DNA of 64,000 nt from Arenimonas sp. GDDSR-1 (GCF_025980345.1 NZ_JAPDUI010000001.1:1-64000), one strand, 5' to 3'; positions 51,368 to 64,000 are shown, counted from the first letter of the stretch. Numbers and translations: made by a program. Notes: generated by a model not told the origin, from the letters alone.

Positions 51368-51919
51368 ATGAAAATGAAATCAATAAGATATATTGCATTG
51401 GGTCTGCTGTTCGGGGCGTCCCTGGCGTCGGCGAAGACCGATGTGTTGGCGCATCAATACCGGACTTTGGCCGGAAAAGAGCAGGTCAATTTCAAAAAAA
51501 CCTATGCCGGCAAGGTGCTTTTGGTGGTTAATACCGCCAGCAAATGCGGTTACACCCCGCAATTCGAGGCGCTCGAGGCGCTGAATGCCAAATACCAAAG
51601 CAAAGGCTTTGCCGTTCTGGGCTTCCCGTCCAATGACTTCATGGGCCAGGATCCCGGCAGCGAAAAGGAAATCAAGGAATTTTGTACGCTGACCTATGGC
51701 GTCAAGTTCCCGATGTTCGAAAAAGTGCATGTCAAAGGCAATGATGCCACCCCGATCTACCGTGATTTCAAGGCGGTGACCGGTGACGAGCCGGGCTGGA
51801 ATTTCCACAAGTTCCTGATTGACCGCAACGGCAATGTCATCGGCAGCTTCCCGAGCAAGGTCAAGCCCGATGATGCCCAGCTGGTGGCCAAGATCGAAGC
51901 CGCCCTTGCCGCCAAATAA
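51368..51919 (+). CDS. Periplasmic glutathione peroxidase-like protein
   Basis: This 183-residue GPx-fold thiol peroxidase has a signal peptide (ALGLLFGASLASAKTD) and the catalytic Cys60 in NTASKCGYTPQ (Cys, not selenocysteine). The WNFHKFL motif supplies Trp and Asn of the GPx tetrad. The usual FPCNQF reads FPSNDF, so the resolving Cys is Ser88 and the tetrad Gln is Asp90. Start: ATG at 51368, eight bases after AGGAA. It would act on peroxides in the periplasm. It is probably not a classical glutathione user. Confidence 0.87.
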   Translation: MKMKSIRYIALGLLFGASLASAKTDVLAHQYRTLAGKEQVNFKKTYAGKVLLVVNTASKCGYTPQFEALEALNAKYQSKGFAVLGFPSNDFMGQDPGSEKEIKEFCTLTYGVKFPMFEKVHVKGNDATPIYRDFKAVTGDEPGWNFHKFLIDRNGNVIGSFPSKVKPDDAQLVAKIEAALAAK

Positions 51920-51935
51920 GCCCTGAAAGTTTCGT

Positions 51936-51964
51936 TTGCCCTGAGCCGCTTTTGCAAGGACAAT
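51936..51964 (+). promoter_or_regulatory. Possible promoter of the FKBP gene
   Basis: TTGCCC (51936-51941) and GACAAT (51959-51964), 17 bases apart, in the 75-base gap after the glutathione peroxidase gene. Each matches four of six consensus bases. Confidence 0.35.
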
Positions 51965-51994
51965 AGTGGCTTCTCAACGTGGAGTAGATTTCCG

Positions 51995-52810
51995 ATGAAG
52001 TTCAAGCAACCCGTGGCCCTGGTTCTGGCCGGCGCCTTGATGTGCGTCAGCCTGTCCGCCTGCAGCAAAGACGAGAAAGCCGAGGATGCGGCGAAATCGG
52101 CCGATGCCATTACCAGCACCGCCAGCGGTTCCGAAACCGTGAAAGGCCTGTCCGGCATGAATTCCGAACGGAAGCAGGTCAGCTACATGATCGGCATGGA
52201 CATCGCCAAATCGCTCAAGGAAATCGAGCAGGAAATCGACGTCGAGCTGTTGACCAAGGGCATGCGCGACCAGCTCGCCGGCAAGCCGCTGGTCAGTGAA
52301 GCGCAACACACCCAGATCCGCGACGCCTTCAGCACCAAACTCCAGGCCCATGCCGAAAAGGTCGCGGCCGAACTCCCGAAGAAGAATCTCGAGGCCGGCA
52401 AGGCGTTTTTCGCAAAAAACAAGACCGCCCCGGGTGTGCTGACCACGGCCAGCGGCCTGCAGTATCAGGTCCTGCGTCAGGGTTCCGGCGCCAAGCCGGC
52501 AACCGATGATGCCTTGGTCAAGGTCCATTACCAAGGTACGCTCCTCGATGGCACCAAGTTCGACAGCTCCTATGACCGCAACGAACCGGCGCAGTTTTCC
52601 CTGGCCGAAGTCGTTCCGGGCTGGGCCGAAGGCGTCAAGCTGATGACGGTCGGCAGCAAATACAAACTCTGGATCCCCAGCGAATTGGGTTGGGGTGAAA
52701 TGGGCAGTCCGCCGGTGATCGGCCCGAATGCCGCAGTGGTGTTCGAAGTCGAACTGCTGGAAACCAAGCCGCGCCCCGCAGGTGAAGCAACGCCGCCGGC
52801 CGGCCAGTAA
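51995..52810 (+). CDS. FKBP-type peptidyl-prolyl isomerase (FkpA/Mip-like)
   Basis: This 271-residue periplasmic folding catalyst is probably a lipoprotein: the signal ends in VSLSACSKDE, lipobox LSAC at Cys23. The Mip-like N-terminal dimerisation helix (KQVSYMIGMDIAKSLKE and following) and a C-terminal FKBP domain (VKVHYQGTLLDGTKFDSSYD, ELGWGEMGSPPVIGPNAAVVF) are evident. It sits behind the glutathione peroxidase gene and 30 bases before ugd, in no obvious pathway with either. Confidence 0.93.
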   Translation: MKFKQPVALVLAGALMCVSLSACSKDEKAEDAAKSADAITSTASGSETVKGLSGMNSERKQVSYMIGMDIAKSLKEIEQEIDVELLTKGMRDQLAGKPLVSEAQHTQIRDAFSTKLQAHAEKVAAELPKKNLEAGKAFFAKNKTAPGVLTTASGLQYQVLRQGSGAKPATDDALVKVHYQGTLLDGTKFDSSYDRNEPAQFSLAEVVPGWAEGVKLMTVGSKYKLWIPSELGWGEMGSPPVIGPNAAVVFEVELLETKPRPAGEATPPAGQ

Positions 52811-52840
52811 CCCCACGCGTCCGCATCCGGGTATTCACGC

Positions 52841-54184
52841 ATGAAAGTCACCGTATTCGGTACCGGTTATGTCGGTCTGGTCACAGGCACCTGTCTGGCC
52901 GAGATGGGCAATCAGGTGGTCTGCGTCGACATCGACAGCGCCAAGGTCGATGGCCTCAACAAGGGTCAGATTCCGATTTTCGAGCCGGGTCTGACGCCGA
53001 TGGTGGTGCAGAATCACCAGGAAGGGCGCCTGCAATTCACCACCGATGCCGAATCCGCCGTCGCCCACGGTGAAATCATCTTCATCGCCGTCGGTACGCC
53101 GCCGGATGAGGACGGCAGTGCCGATCTTCAGTATGTCCTGGCGGTTGCCGGCACCATTGGCCGTTATCTCGGCCATTATGCGGTGGTTGTCAACAAATCG
53201 ACGGTGCCGGTCGGCACCGCCGACCGCGTGCAGGCCACCATTTCCGATGCCCTTGCCCGGCGCGGTGCAGGAACCGAATTCGATGTGGTCTCGAATCCCG
53301 AATTCCTGAAAGAGGGTGATGCCGTCAAGGACTGCATGCGGCCGGACCGCATCGTCATCGGCGCCAAATCCGCGAAGGCGCTCGAAGTGCTCAAGAAGCT
53401 CTATGCGCCGTTCAACCGAAACCACGACCGTATCGTGGCCATGGACGTGCGTTCGGCTGAATTGACCAAATATGCCGCCAACGCCATGCTGGCCACCAAG
53501 ATCAGCTTCATGAACGAGATGGCCAACATCGCCGAACGCGTCGGTGCCGACATCGAAATGGTCCGTCACGGTATCGGTTCCGATCCTCGAATCGGCTACA
53601 GCTTCATCTATCCCGGTGCCGGTTACGGCGGATCCTGCTTCCCGAAGGACGTGCAGGCGCTGGAACGGACCGCCCGCCAGTATGGTTATGAGGCGCGGAT
53701 TCTCGCCGCCGTCGAGGCGGTCAATGACCGCCAGAAAGACAAGCTATTCGAACTGATCAGCCGTCACTTCAGCGGTGAACTGCAGGGCAAGACCATCGCG
53801 GTCTGGGGATTGGCCTTCAAACCGAATACCGATGATATGCGTGCGGCATCCAGCCGCAACCTGTTGGCCAGCCTTTGGAATGCCGGCGCTAAAGTCCAGG
53901 CTTTCGATCCGGAAGCCATGCATGAAGCCGAACGCATTTTCGGCCAGCGTGATGACCTCATGCTGGTCGGTACCGCCAACGCGGCGCTGCAGAATGCGGA
54001 TGCCCTGGTGGTGGTGACGGAATGGAAGAACTTCCGCAGCCCGGATTTCACCCAGCTCAAACAGCAGCTGTCCGCTGCAGTGGTGTTTGACGGCCGCAAC
54101 ATCTACGATCCCGAAACCGTCGAACAGGCCGGTCTGGCCTATTACGGCATCGGCCGTGGCCGCAGCATCGTCCGCGCGGACTGA
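52841..54184 (+). CDS. ugd: UDP-glucose 6-dehydrogenase
   Basis: This 447-residue enzyme oxidises UDP-glucose to UDP-glucuronate with NAD, for exopolysaccharide or LPS sugars. The NAD motif is [20 protein letters not shown], the catalytic Cys is in [13 protein letters not shown], and KSTVPVGT is conserved. A homologous Xanthomonas gene feeds xanthan synthesis, but no gum genes are in this window. It is followed two bases later by slyX. Confidence 0.96.
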   Translation: MKVTVFGTGYVGLVTGTCLAEMGNQVVCVDIDSAKVDGLNKGQIPIFEPGLTPMVVQNHQEGRLQFTTDAESAVAHGEIIFIAVGTPPDEDGSADLQYVLAVAGTIGRYLGHYAVVVNKSTVPVGTADRVQATISDALARRGAGTEFDVVSNPEFLKEGDAVKDCMRPDRIVIGAKSAKALEVLKKLYAPFNRNHDRIVAMDVRSAELTKYAANAMLATKISFMNEMANIAERVGADIEMVRHGIGSDPRIGYSFIYPGAGYGGSCFPKDVQALERTARQYGYEARILAAVEAVNDRQKDKLFELISRHFSGELQGKTIAVWGLAFKPNTDDMRAASSRNLLASLWNAGAKVQAFDPEAMHEAERIFGQRDDLMLVGTANAALQNADALVVVTEWKNFRSPDFTQLKQQLSAAVVFDGRNIYDPETVEQAGLAYYGIGRGRSIVRAD

Positions 54185-54186
54185 AC

Positions 54187-54402
54187 ATGACCGGAAGCCT
54201 CGAGGAGCGCATGGCGGAACTTGAAATGCGCATCAGTTTCCAGGAGCACGCACTCACTGAGTTAAGCGATGCCCTGGCCGAATCGCGCATGGAAGTCTAC
54301 CGGCAGTCGGAACAGCTGCGTCGCGCACTCGATGAACTCAAGGCCCTGCGCAATACGGTTCCGGGTGATTCCGGAACCGAACCGCCGCCGCCCCATTATT
54401 GA
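54187..54402 (+). CDS. slyX: SlyX family protein
   Basis: This 71-residue coiled-coil protein matches SlyX: ERMAELEMRISFQEHALTEL, a heptad pattern through residue 55, and the Pro-Pro-His-Tyr end (EPPPPHY) that is typical. The function is unknown. It starts two bases after ugd and ends four bases before the DUF2058 gene. Confidence 0.9.
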   Translation: MTGSLEERMAELEMRISFQEHALTELSDALAESRMEVYRQSEQLRRALDELKALRNTVPGDSGTEPPPPHY

Positions 54403-54406
54403 ACCC

Positions 54407-54997
54407 ATGAGCAATTCACTGAAAGACCAATTACTCGGTCTCGGATTCAAGCAGGCGCCAAAACCCGAACGTAAACCCGATGCTCAGGTACGTCCGCATT
54501 CGGCGCCGACTCAGCCGAAATCGGCCGGCCGTAACCGGAATGCCGGCAAGCCGAAGCCGCGCCAGTCCCGGGAGGAAATCGATCTGGCCAAAGCCTTCGC
54601 CTTGCGCACCCAACAGGAAAAACGTGAGCGCGACCTGGCGGAACAGGCCAAGCAGGTTGCTTCCCAGCAGAAAAAAATCGCCAAGGAGCAGGTTAGCAAG
54701 CTTCTTGAAGGTGGCATCCTGAACGCTGCCGACGCCGATATCGCCCGTCATTTTTCCTACGGCGGGAAAATCAAACGCATTTACGTCACTGGCGATCAGC
54801 TCGGCGCGCTCAATGCCGGCGATCTGGGCGTGGTGCAGTTCAACGGCCGTTACTGCCTGACCTCGCGTGAAACCGTTCTTGCCGTCCGCGCGCTGCTGCC
54901 CTCGCTGGTTGCGCTTTACTGCGATGGCGACGAGGAAAGTCTGCCGGAAGGTTATGATGACCCGAAATTCCAGATTCCGGACGATCTGGTTTGGTAA
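54407..54997 (+). CDS. DUF2058 family nucleoprotein/polysaccharide-associated protein (YaiL-like)
   Basis: This 196-residue protein begins with SLKDQLLGLGFKQAPKPERK, the DUF2058 hallmark, then a Lys/Arg/Gln-rich coiled segment (about 50-110) and a compact C-terminal domain (FSYGGKIKRIYVTGDQLG). The family is annotated as nucleoprotein or polysaccharide-synthase-associated, but the role is unproven. The gene starts four bases after slyX, and its stop is adjacent to the convergent metH stop with no gap. Confidence 0.87.
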   Translation: MSNSLKDQLLGLGFKQAPKPERKPDAQVRPHSAPTQPKSAGRNRNAGKPKPRQSREEIDLAKAFALRTQQEKRERDLAEQAKQVASQQKKIAKEQVSKLLEGGILNAADADIARHFSYGGKIKRIYVTGDQLGALNAGDLGVVQFNGRYCLTSRETVLAVRALLPSLVALYCDGDEESLPEGYDDPKFQIPDDLVW

Positions 54998-58731
<3,734 letters not shown>

Positions 58732-58732
<1 letters not shown>

Positions 58733-59661
58733 CAGGGCTTCACCGCCAGCAGCATGACGATTTCGAAATGCGGAGCGCGGCGTTCGCGGCTGACGATTTC
58801 GCAGTATTTCACTTTCAGCCCGGATTTCTCGGCGAAGCGGATCAGTTCCTTCTGGCTGAAACCGAGGTTTTCATGGCCATAGGGTCCGACTGCGCTGCGA
58901 TGGCCGTGCTTGAGCAGGCAGGAAAGCAGCAACTCGCCTTTCGGCTTCAGGACCCGGGCGGCTTCCTCGATCGCCAGGGCGGGCTTTTTCGAATAATTCA
59001 AGGCATGCATCATCAGTACCAGATCGAACTGCGGGCCTTCGAACGGCAGGGCATGCATGTCGGCATTCTGCACCGAGACCGACGGCCACTTCTTGAGGCG
59101 TTCGGCGGCGGCCGCCACCACTTTCGGGCTGGAGTCGATGCAGACATAGCGCTTGGCGTATGGCGCAAACAGTTCGGCCAGCACTCCGTCACCGGAAGCG
59201 ATATCGAGCACTTCGCCCGGATCGATCAGGGGCAGGGCGGTGCGCGCCAGGGCTTCCCAGGTCCGGCCCGGCGAATAATGACGTTCCATGTCGCCGGCCA
59301 CGGTATCCGGCCAGTTTTCATCATCGGCACGTTGGGCCAGAACCACGCCCAGTCGATCGAAATCCTGGCGCAACAGCGGATCATCGGTGCCCGCGCGCAG
59401 CGATTGCCAGAGGCCGACCTCTGCCGGATCCAGATCCTTGTCGTTGAACCGGTAATAGGCACTGACGCCTGAGCGCCGGTCTCGGACCAGATCGAATTCC
59501 TTGAGCTTGGCCAGATGCGTGGAGACCCGCGGCTGTGCAAGGCCGGTAATGGCTGACAACTCGGCCACGGTCAGCTCCTCGTGTTCCAGCAGCGCAAGCA
59601 GCCGGACACGTGTCGGATCGGCAAGGACTTTCAGGCACTGCGACCAGGATTCGAGATTCAT
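58732..59661 (-). CDS. ArsR-family HTH fused to SAM-dependent methyltransferase (SahR-like)
   Basis: This 309-residue regulator has an N-terminal ArsR winged helix (about 1-90: [20 protein letters not shown] and [19 protein letters not shown]). A C-terminal class I methyltransferase fold (about 140-309) follows, with [16 protein letters not shown]. This architecture and the overlap with metH match SahR, the S-adenosylhomocysteine-sensing regulator of methionine metabolism that I recall in Proteobacteria. No metal-sensing cysteine pair is seen in the helix expected for ArsR. ATG at 59661 chosen; the extension to 59721 crosses the operator. Confidence 0.85.
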
Positions 59662-59667
59662 GTCATA

Positions 59668-59685
59668 TATCCTTATATCAGGATA
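59668..59685. promoter_or_regulatory. Palindrome in the SahR-like gene's upstream region
   Basis: TATCCT, six-base spacer TATATC, AGGATA: a perfect dyad seven bases upstream of the ATG at 59661. Additional GATAT and ATATC steps lie up to 59695. It is a candidate autoregulatory operator. The site would overlap transcription start or the leader. Confidence 0.5.
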
Positions 59686-59718
59686 CAAAGATATAGTTTT
59701 TTGCCGGCCATGGCAATA

Positions 59719-59750
59719 CATACGTATGCGCTAAGGGGGTAAAATAGCGC
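59719..59750 (+). promoter_or_regulatory. Palindrome and stem upstream of acyl-CoA dehydrogenase
   Basis: CATACGTATG (59719-59728) is a perfect ten-base palindrome. GCGCTA (59728-59733) and TAGCGC (59745-59750) form a stem enclosing TAAAAT (59740-59745), a -10-like box about 34 bases before the ATG. The -10 inside the stem suggests an operator or a structural element rather than a terminator. Confidence 0.35.
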
Positions 59751-59778
59751 ACCGCAAATTTTTCCTGCCGAGGATGAT

Positions 59779-60939
59779 ATGGATTTTGGCTTCACCGATG
59801 AGCAATTGATGATCCGGGACGTGGCGCGCCGCATTGCGCAGGAAAAAATCGCCCCCAGTGCCGAACACTTCGACCGGACCGGTGAGTTTCCGCTGGAAAA
59901 CATCCGCTTGCTGGGTGAAAACGGGCTGATGGGCATCGAGGTGCCGGAAGCCTACGGCGGAGCCGGCATGGACCCGATCAGTTATGTCCTGGCGATGATC
60001 GAAATCGCCGCCGGCGACTGCGCCCATTCCACCATCGTCTCGGTGAACAATTCGCTGTTCTGCAACGGCATCCTCAAGTTCGGCACCGAAGAGCAGAAAC
60101 AGCTCTATGTTCGTGCCATCGCGGAAGGACGCGAAATCGGCGCCTTCGCCCTGACCGAACCGCAATCGGGTTCCGATGCCACCGCCATGCGCTGCCGTGC
60201 CGTCAAGCGCGATGACGGCCGCTTCGTCATCAACGGAAAGAAGAGCTGGATCACGTCCGGTCCGGTCGCCAAATACATCGTGCTGTTCGCCATGACCGAT
60301 CCGGACAAGGGCGCCAAGGGCGTCACCGCATTCATGATCGATACCGCCAAGCCCGGCTTTTTTCGGGGCAAGACCGAACCCAAGCTCGGCATCCGCGCCT
60401 CGGCCACCTGCGAAATCGAATTCCAGGACTACATCGCCGAAGCCCATGAAGTTCTGGGTACCGAAGGCGAGGGCTTCAAGATCGCCATGGGCGTCCTCGA
60501 TGCCGGTCGCATCGGCATCGCCTCGCAGGCCGTCGGTCTGGCTCGGGCCGCCTATGAAGCGGCGGTAGCCTATGTCAAGGAACGCAAAAGTTTCGGCCAG
60601 GCCATCGGTTCATTCCAGATGATCCAGGCCAAAATCGCAGACATGAAATGCCGCCTCGACGCCGCCGAGCTGCTGACGCTGCGTGCGGCCTGGGCCAAGG
60701 CCAATGCCGACCGCAACGGCGGACGTTACAGCACCGAAGCTTCAGTGGCCAAGCTCAGCGCTTCCGAAACCGCCATGTTCATCACCCATCAGGCCCTGCA
60801 GATCCACGGTGGCATGGGCTACTCCAAGGAAATGCCGCTCGAGCGTTATTTCCGCGATGCCAAGATTACTGAAATTTACGAGGGTACCAGCGAAATCCAG
60901 CGTCTGGTCATTGCCCGCAACGAAACCGGACTGCGCTGA
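59779..60939 (+). CDS. Acyl-CoA dehydrogenase
   Basis: This 386-residue FAD flavoenzyme oxidises acyl-CoA to enoyl-CoA in beta-oxidation or branched-chain amino-acid breakdown. FALTEPQSGSDA and GKKSWITSG are family signatures, and the catalytic Glu lies in KITEIYEGTSEIQRLVIARN. The short-chain type (butyryl/isobutyryl-like) is likely from the compact length, but the chain length is not decided by sequence. It is followed after 33 bases by the large glutamate dehydrogenase. Confidence 0.93.
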   Translation: MDFGFTDEQLMIRDVARRIAQEKIAPSAEHFDRTGEFPLENIRLLGENGLMGIEVPEAYGGAGMDPISYVLAMIEIAAGDCAHSTIVSVNNSLFCNGILKFGTEEQKQLYVRAIAEGREIGAFALTEPQSGSDATAMRCRAVKRDDGRFVINGKKSWITSGPVAKYIVLFAMTDPDKGAKGVTAFMIDTAKPGFFRGKTEPKLGIRASATCEIEFQDYIAEAHEVLGTEGEGFKIAMGVLDAGRIGIASQAVGLARAAYEAAVAYVKERKSFGQAIGSFQMIQAKIADMKCRLDAAELLTLRAAWAKANADRNGGRYSTEASVAKLSASETAMFITHQALQIHGGMGYSKEMPLERYFRDAKITEIYEGTSEIQRLVIARNETGLR

Positions 60940-60972
60940 GCTGTCCGACGTTTATCCAGAGAATATTCCCCC

Positions 60973-63900
60973 ATGACCGTCATCATCAATCCTTCGACTT
61001 CGGCCATCAAGGCCATCGCCCAGCAGGTGGCCAAGGCCAGCAACGGGCAGGGCGCCGACGCCGATTTCGTCCATGCCGTGCTTTCCCAGGTATCGCTCGA
61101 GGATTTCGAGCTGCAGGACCAGCAGGCCTGGGTCAAGATTCTGGACTCGCTGCTGGACGCATCGCGCGTGCGCAGGCCCGGCATTGCCAATGTGCGCGTG
61201 AATCAGGAAGCCAATCTGGCCTCCGACGGTAGCAGCACCCGCAGCAGTCTGGAAATCGTTTCCGATGATTTCCCGTTTCTGGTCGATTCGTTCAAGATGG
61301 TTCTGGATACCCTCGGCGTCAGCTGTTACGCCATCGTCCACCCGGTGCTGTCCGTCGAGCGCGATGCCGGCGGCACCTTGACCGCCGTCCCCGGTCCGGT
61401 CAAAGAATCGGTAGTCTGGATGGAAATCGAGCGCCAGAGTGCGGAAACCGCAGAAACCCTGATTGCCGCGATCCGCAGCACGCTGGAAGATGTGAAGGTC
61501 AGTGTCGCCGACTGGCAGCAGATGCGCGAGCGCATGCTCGAAGTCGCCGATATCGCCGCCGTCCAGCGCGTTGACGATGCCGAAAACGCACCGGCCGAAG
61601 TGAGTGCATTCCTCAAGTGGGCCGCGGAAAATCATTTTACTTTCCTCGGTTACCGCGAATACCGACTGACCGGCAAAGGCGCTTCCGAATCGCTGGATGC
61701 CGTTCCGGGAACAGGACTGGGTCTGCTGCGCGACTCCCATCACAGCGCCCATTCGCGCCCGGTCAGCAGCCTTGGCCGGACCCGGCGCGACAACCGCGAC
61801 CTGCTGATCCTGACCAAGACGGCGGCACGGGCCACGGTCCACCGCCCGACTTACATGGACTACATCGGCGTGCTGCATTACGGTGCCGACGGCCGTGCCC
61901 TCGGCGAGTACCGCTTCATTGGCCTGTTCACCACATCGGCCTACAACCGCCGTCCGTGGGAAATTCCGCTGGTTCGCCTGAATTACGACAAAGTCATGCA
62001 GTCGTCCGGACTCAGCCTGGAAGGCCACAGCGGCAAGGCCCTGCGCCAGATCCTAGAGACCATGCCGCGCGAGGAGCTGTTCCAGGCCACCCCCGACCAG
62101 CTGCTGCAGACCAGTGTCAGCATTCTCAGTCTGCAGGAGCGCTTCCGTCCGAAGCTTTTCATCCGCAAGGATCCGTTCGGCCGTTTCTTCTCGGTACTGA
62201 TCTATCTGCCCAAAGACCGCTTCAATACCGAAATCCGGACGCGGATCGAAGACATGCTGATGCAGGCCCTCAATGGCGACCGCATCGACAAGACGCTCAA
62301 AATCGGCGACTCGCCGCTGGCTCAGCTGCATCTGCTGATCCGCCATGACGGCACACAGCCGGCTGCCTACGATGTGGAATCGTTGGAGGCCGATCTGGCC
62401 GCCATCATCCGCAACTGGAAGGATGAATTCCGCGACGCATTGATTCTTGGCTTCGGCGAAGAGCAGGGCATTGCCCTGGCCGGCCGTTATCTGCCGGCTT
62501 TTCCGCAGAGTTATGTGGAGACCGTTACCCCGGAGCAGAGCATCGATGACATCCGCCAGATCGAGCAGCTCACCGCGGATGGCGGTCTGACCCTCAATCT
62601 GTATCAAAAAGAAGACCGCCTGCGTTTCAAACTGTTCAGCCTCGACAAGGAAATCGCGCTGTCCGACGCCTTGCCGATGCTGGAAAACCTCGGCATGAAG
62701 GTGCTGACAGAAAATCCCTACATTCTGTCGCTGGACGAACGCAAAGTCATCATCCAGGACTTTGCAATTGAAAGCGCTGCCGTCGTCGCTGTCGAACACA
62801 TCAAAGCCGACTTCGAGCAGGCCTTCGGCGCCGTCTGGCGCGGGCAGTGCGAAAACGACGGCTTCAACCGTCTGGTCACCCTTGCCGGACTGGACTGGCG
62901 CCAGGTCGCGGTGCTGCGCGCCTATTGCAAGTACCTGTTGCAGATCGGCGTACCGTTCTCGCAGACCTACATGGAAGAAACCATGCAGCGCTATCCGGCG
63001 GTGGCGCGCATTCTGATCGGGCTGTTCGATGCCCGGTTCAACCCGGATCTGGGTGGTAGCAATGCCGATCTTGCACCGACCCTGAAACGCATGGGGGTCG
63101 ATTCGGCAGAACGCTATCTGGCCAATTTCGTCGCGACTTCGCGCGATGAACAGATCGGCGCCGTCGATAAACTTCTCGGTAAACAACTGGCCAAAGTCGC
63201 CAGTCTGGATGAAGACCGCATTCTGCGTGCCTTCGCATCGGTCATCAAAGCCACGCTGCGCAGCAGCTTCTATCAAACCCAAGATCGCCAGGGCAAGGCC
63301 AAGGATTACTTCAGCTTCAAGTTTGATCCCGCTCTGGTGCCGGACATTCCGAAGCCGGTGCCGTACCGTGAGATATTCGTGTATTCCCCCTTCGTCGAAG
63401 GCGTGCATCTGCGTTTCGGACCGGTCGCACGGGGCGGCCTGCGCTGGTCGGACCGCCGTGAAGATTTCCGGACCGAGGTGCTCGGTCTGGTCAAAGCCCA
63501 GATGGTGAAGAACACCGTCATCGTACCGGTCGGTTCGAAAGGCGGGTTTTTCGCCAAACGTCCGCCGGCAGGCGGCGACCGCGATGCGGTGCTGGCCGAA
63601 GGCATTGCCTGCTACAAACGCTTCATCAACGGCTTGCTCGACATCACCGACAATCTGGTCAACGGCCAGATCGTGCACCCGCAGAACGTGGTGCGGCACG
63701 ACGGCGACGACCCGTATCTGGTGGTTGCCGCAGACAAGGGGACGGCCACCTTCTCCGACATCGCCAACGGCATATCGGCCGAACACGGATTCTGGCTGGG
63801 CGATGCCTTCGCTTCCGGCGGCTCGGTCGGTTACGACCATAAAGGCATGGGCATCACCGCCAAAGGCGCCTGGGAATCGGTCAAGCGCCACTTCCGTGCA

Positions 63901-64000
63901 CTCGGCCGCAACAGCCAGACCGAAGATTTCACCTGCGTCGGCATCGGTGACATGTCGGGTGACGTTTTCGGCAACGGCATGCTGTTGTCGCGCCATATCC
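60973..64000 (+). CDS. NAD-dependent glutamate dehydrogenase, large type (5' part)
   Basis: The frame is open from the ATG at 60973 to the right edge: about 1009 residues of a protein that normally has about 1600. It oxidises glutamate to 2-oxoglutarate, feeding the suc operon substrate. Early SDDFPFLVDSFKMVLDTLG, HFTFLGYREYRL and KDPFGRFFSVLIYLPK are typical of GDH-180. The catalytic half is visible as GLRWSDRREDFRTEVLGLVK, IVPVGSKGGFF and ACVGIGDMSGDVFGNGM-type sequence (here FTCVGIGDMSGDVFGNGML). Start: ATG at 60973, 33 bases after the dehydrogenase. The 3' end is outside the window. Confidence 0.93.
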   Translation, partial: MTVIINPSTSAIKAIAQQVAKASNGQGADADFVHAVLSQVSLEDFELQDQQAWVKILDSLLDASRVRRPGIANVRVNQEANLASDGSSTRSSLEIVSDDFPFLVDSFKMVLDTLGVSCYAIVHPVLSVERDAGGTLTAVPGPVKESVVWMEIERQSAETAETLIAAIRSTLEDVKVSVADWQQMRERMLEVADIAAVQRVDDAENAPAEVSAFLKWAAENHFTFLGYREYRLTGKGASESLDAVPGTGLGLLRDSHHSAHSRPVSSLGRTRRDNRDLLILTKTAARATVHRPTYMDYIGVLHYGADGRALGEYRFIGLFTTSAYNRRPWEIPLVRLNYDKVMQSSGLSLEGHSGKALRQILETMPREELFQATPDQLLQTSVSILSLQERFRPKLFIRKDPFGRFFSVLIYLPKDRFNTEIRTRIEDMLMQALNGDRIDKTLKIGDSPLAQLHLLIRHDGTQPAAYDVESLEADLAAIIRNWKDEFRDALILGFGEEQGIALAGRYLPAFPQSYVETVTPEQSIDDIRQIEQLTADGGLTLNLYQKEDRLRFKLFSLDKEIALSDALPMLENLGMKVLTENPYILSLDERKVIIQDFAIESAAVVAVEHIKADFEQAFGAVWRGQCENDGFNRLVTLAGLDWRQVAVLRAYCKYLLQIGVPFSQTYMEETMQRYPAVARILIGLFDARFNPDLGGSNADLAPTLKRMGVDSAERYLANFVATSRDEQIGAVDKLLGKQLAKVASLDEDRILRAFASVIKATLRSSFYQTQDRQGKAKDYFSFKFDPALVPDIPKPVPYREIFVYSPFVEGVHLRFGPVARGGLRWSDRREDFRTEVLGLVKAQMVKNTVIVPVGSKGGFFAKRPPAGGDRDAVLAEGIACYKRFINGLLDITDNLVNGQIVHPQNVVRHDGDDPYLVVAADKGTATFSDIANGISAEHGFWLGDAFASGGSVGYDHKGMGITAKGAWESVKRHFRALGRNSQTEDFTCVGIGDMSGDVFGNGMLLSRHI

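Noticed and set aside
51368..51919. Selenocysteine in the glutathione peroxidase
   Set aside because: The catalytic codon is TGC (Cys), and there is no in-frame TGA.
62053..63996. Very long open frame on the minus strand (647 codons) opposite the glutamate dehydrogenase
   Set aside because: The plus strand encodes an unmistakable NAD-glutamate dehydrogenase. The antisense frame has the low-complexity Asp/Gly/Ala/Arg make-up expected from GC-rich codon bias.
60973..64000. Possible frameshift in the glutamate dehydrogenase, because no closed frame covers it
   Set aside because: The start at 60973 and the late motif GDMSGDVFG near 63949 are in the same phase, and family motifs run in order between them. 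The frame simply leaves the window before its stop.

Overview
The window is a gene-dense stretch (about 60% GC by eye, almost no non-coding DNA) of a gammaproteobacterial chromosome, most likely from the Xanthomonadales/Lysobacterales. The clues are the rpoE-rseA-rseB-degP block running into lepA-lepB-DUF4845-rnc-era-recO, smc-zipA-ligA in a row, an S-methyl-5'-thioinosine phosphorylase paired with MtnA, a GyrA with Gln at position 83 (which I recall as typical of Stenotrophomonas), and the large NAD-dependent glutamate dehydrogenase. I see no tRNA, rRNA, insertion sequence, prophage or CRISPR array. No stretch longer than 300 bases lacks a gene.

Layout. 1-3.3 kb: end of dcd, HIT and DUF924 genes, rimO, greB. 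3.3-6.9 kb: a LysM lytic transglycosylase and a FadB-type beta-oxidation protein. 7.0-10.7 kb: the envelope-stress sigma-E operon. 10.8-16.1 kb: lepA to recO (translation, secretion, RNA processing, repair). 16.1-20.9 kb: a receiver-Hpt protein on the minus strand, then an overlapping operon rlmD-CYTH-nagZ-HGPRT-MTIP. 21-29.3 kb: cold-shock protein, YciI-BolA, smc-zipA-ligA-epmA. 29.3-33.7 kb: an unknown protein, mtnA, gyrA. 33.8-43.4 kb: glycine-zipper protein, peroxiredoxin, CbpA-like DnaJ protein, PilH-like receiver, and a minus-strand sucA-sucB-lpdA operon that continues into a methyltransferase and an AcuI-like reductase. 43.5-48.0 kb: purB-roxA-GNAT and fumC. 48.1-51.3 kb: a YtrA-type GntR/ABC transporter operon with a clear promoter and palindromes. 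51.4-55.0 kb: periplasmic glutathione peroxidase, FKBP isomerase, ugd, slyX, DUF2058. 55.0-59.7 kb: metH and an ArsR-methyltransferase fusion that looks like SahR. 59.8-64 kb: acyl-CoA dehydrogenase and the 5' two thirds of the large glutamate dehydrogenase.

How the genes fit together. Two systems recur. Methylthioadenosine, SAH and methionine recycling is covered by MTIP, HGPRT, MtnA, MetH and the SahR-like regulator. The cell envelope is covered by sigma-E, RseA/B, the Do protease, LepB, NagZ, the lytic transglycosylase and FkpA. Most of the window is conserved housekeeping. The places where something less described could sit are the SahR-like/metH control region, the YtrA operon with its small membrane protein, the two extra genes in the 2-oxoglutarate dehydrogenase operon, and the unknown protein at 29.3-29.9 kb. 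I did not find a clear new defence or mobile system.
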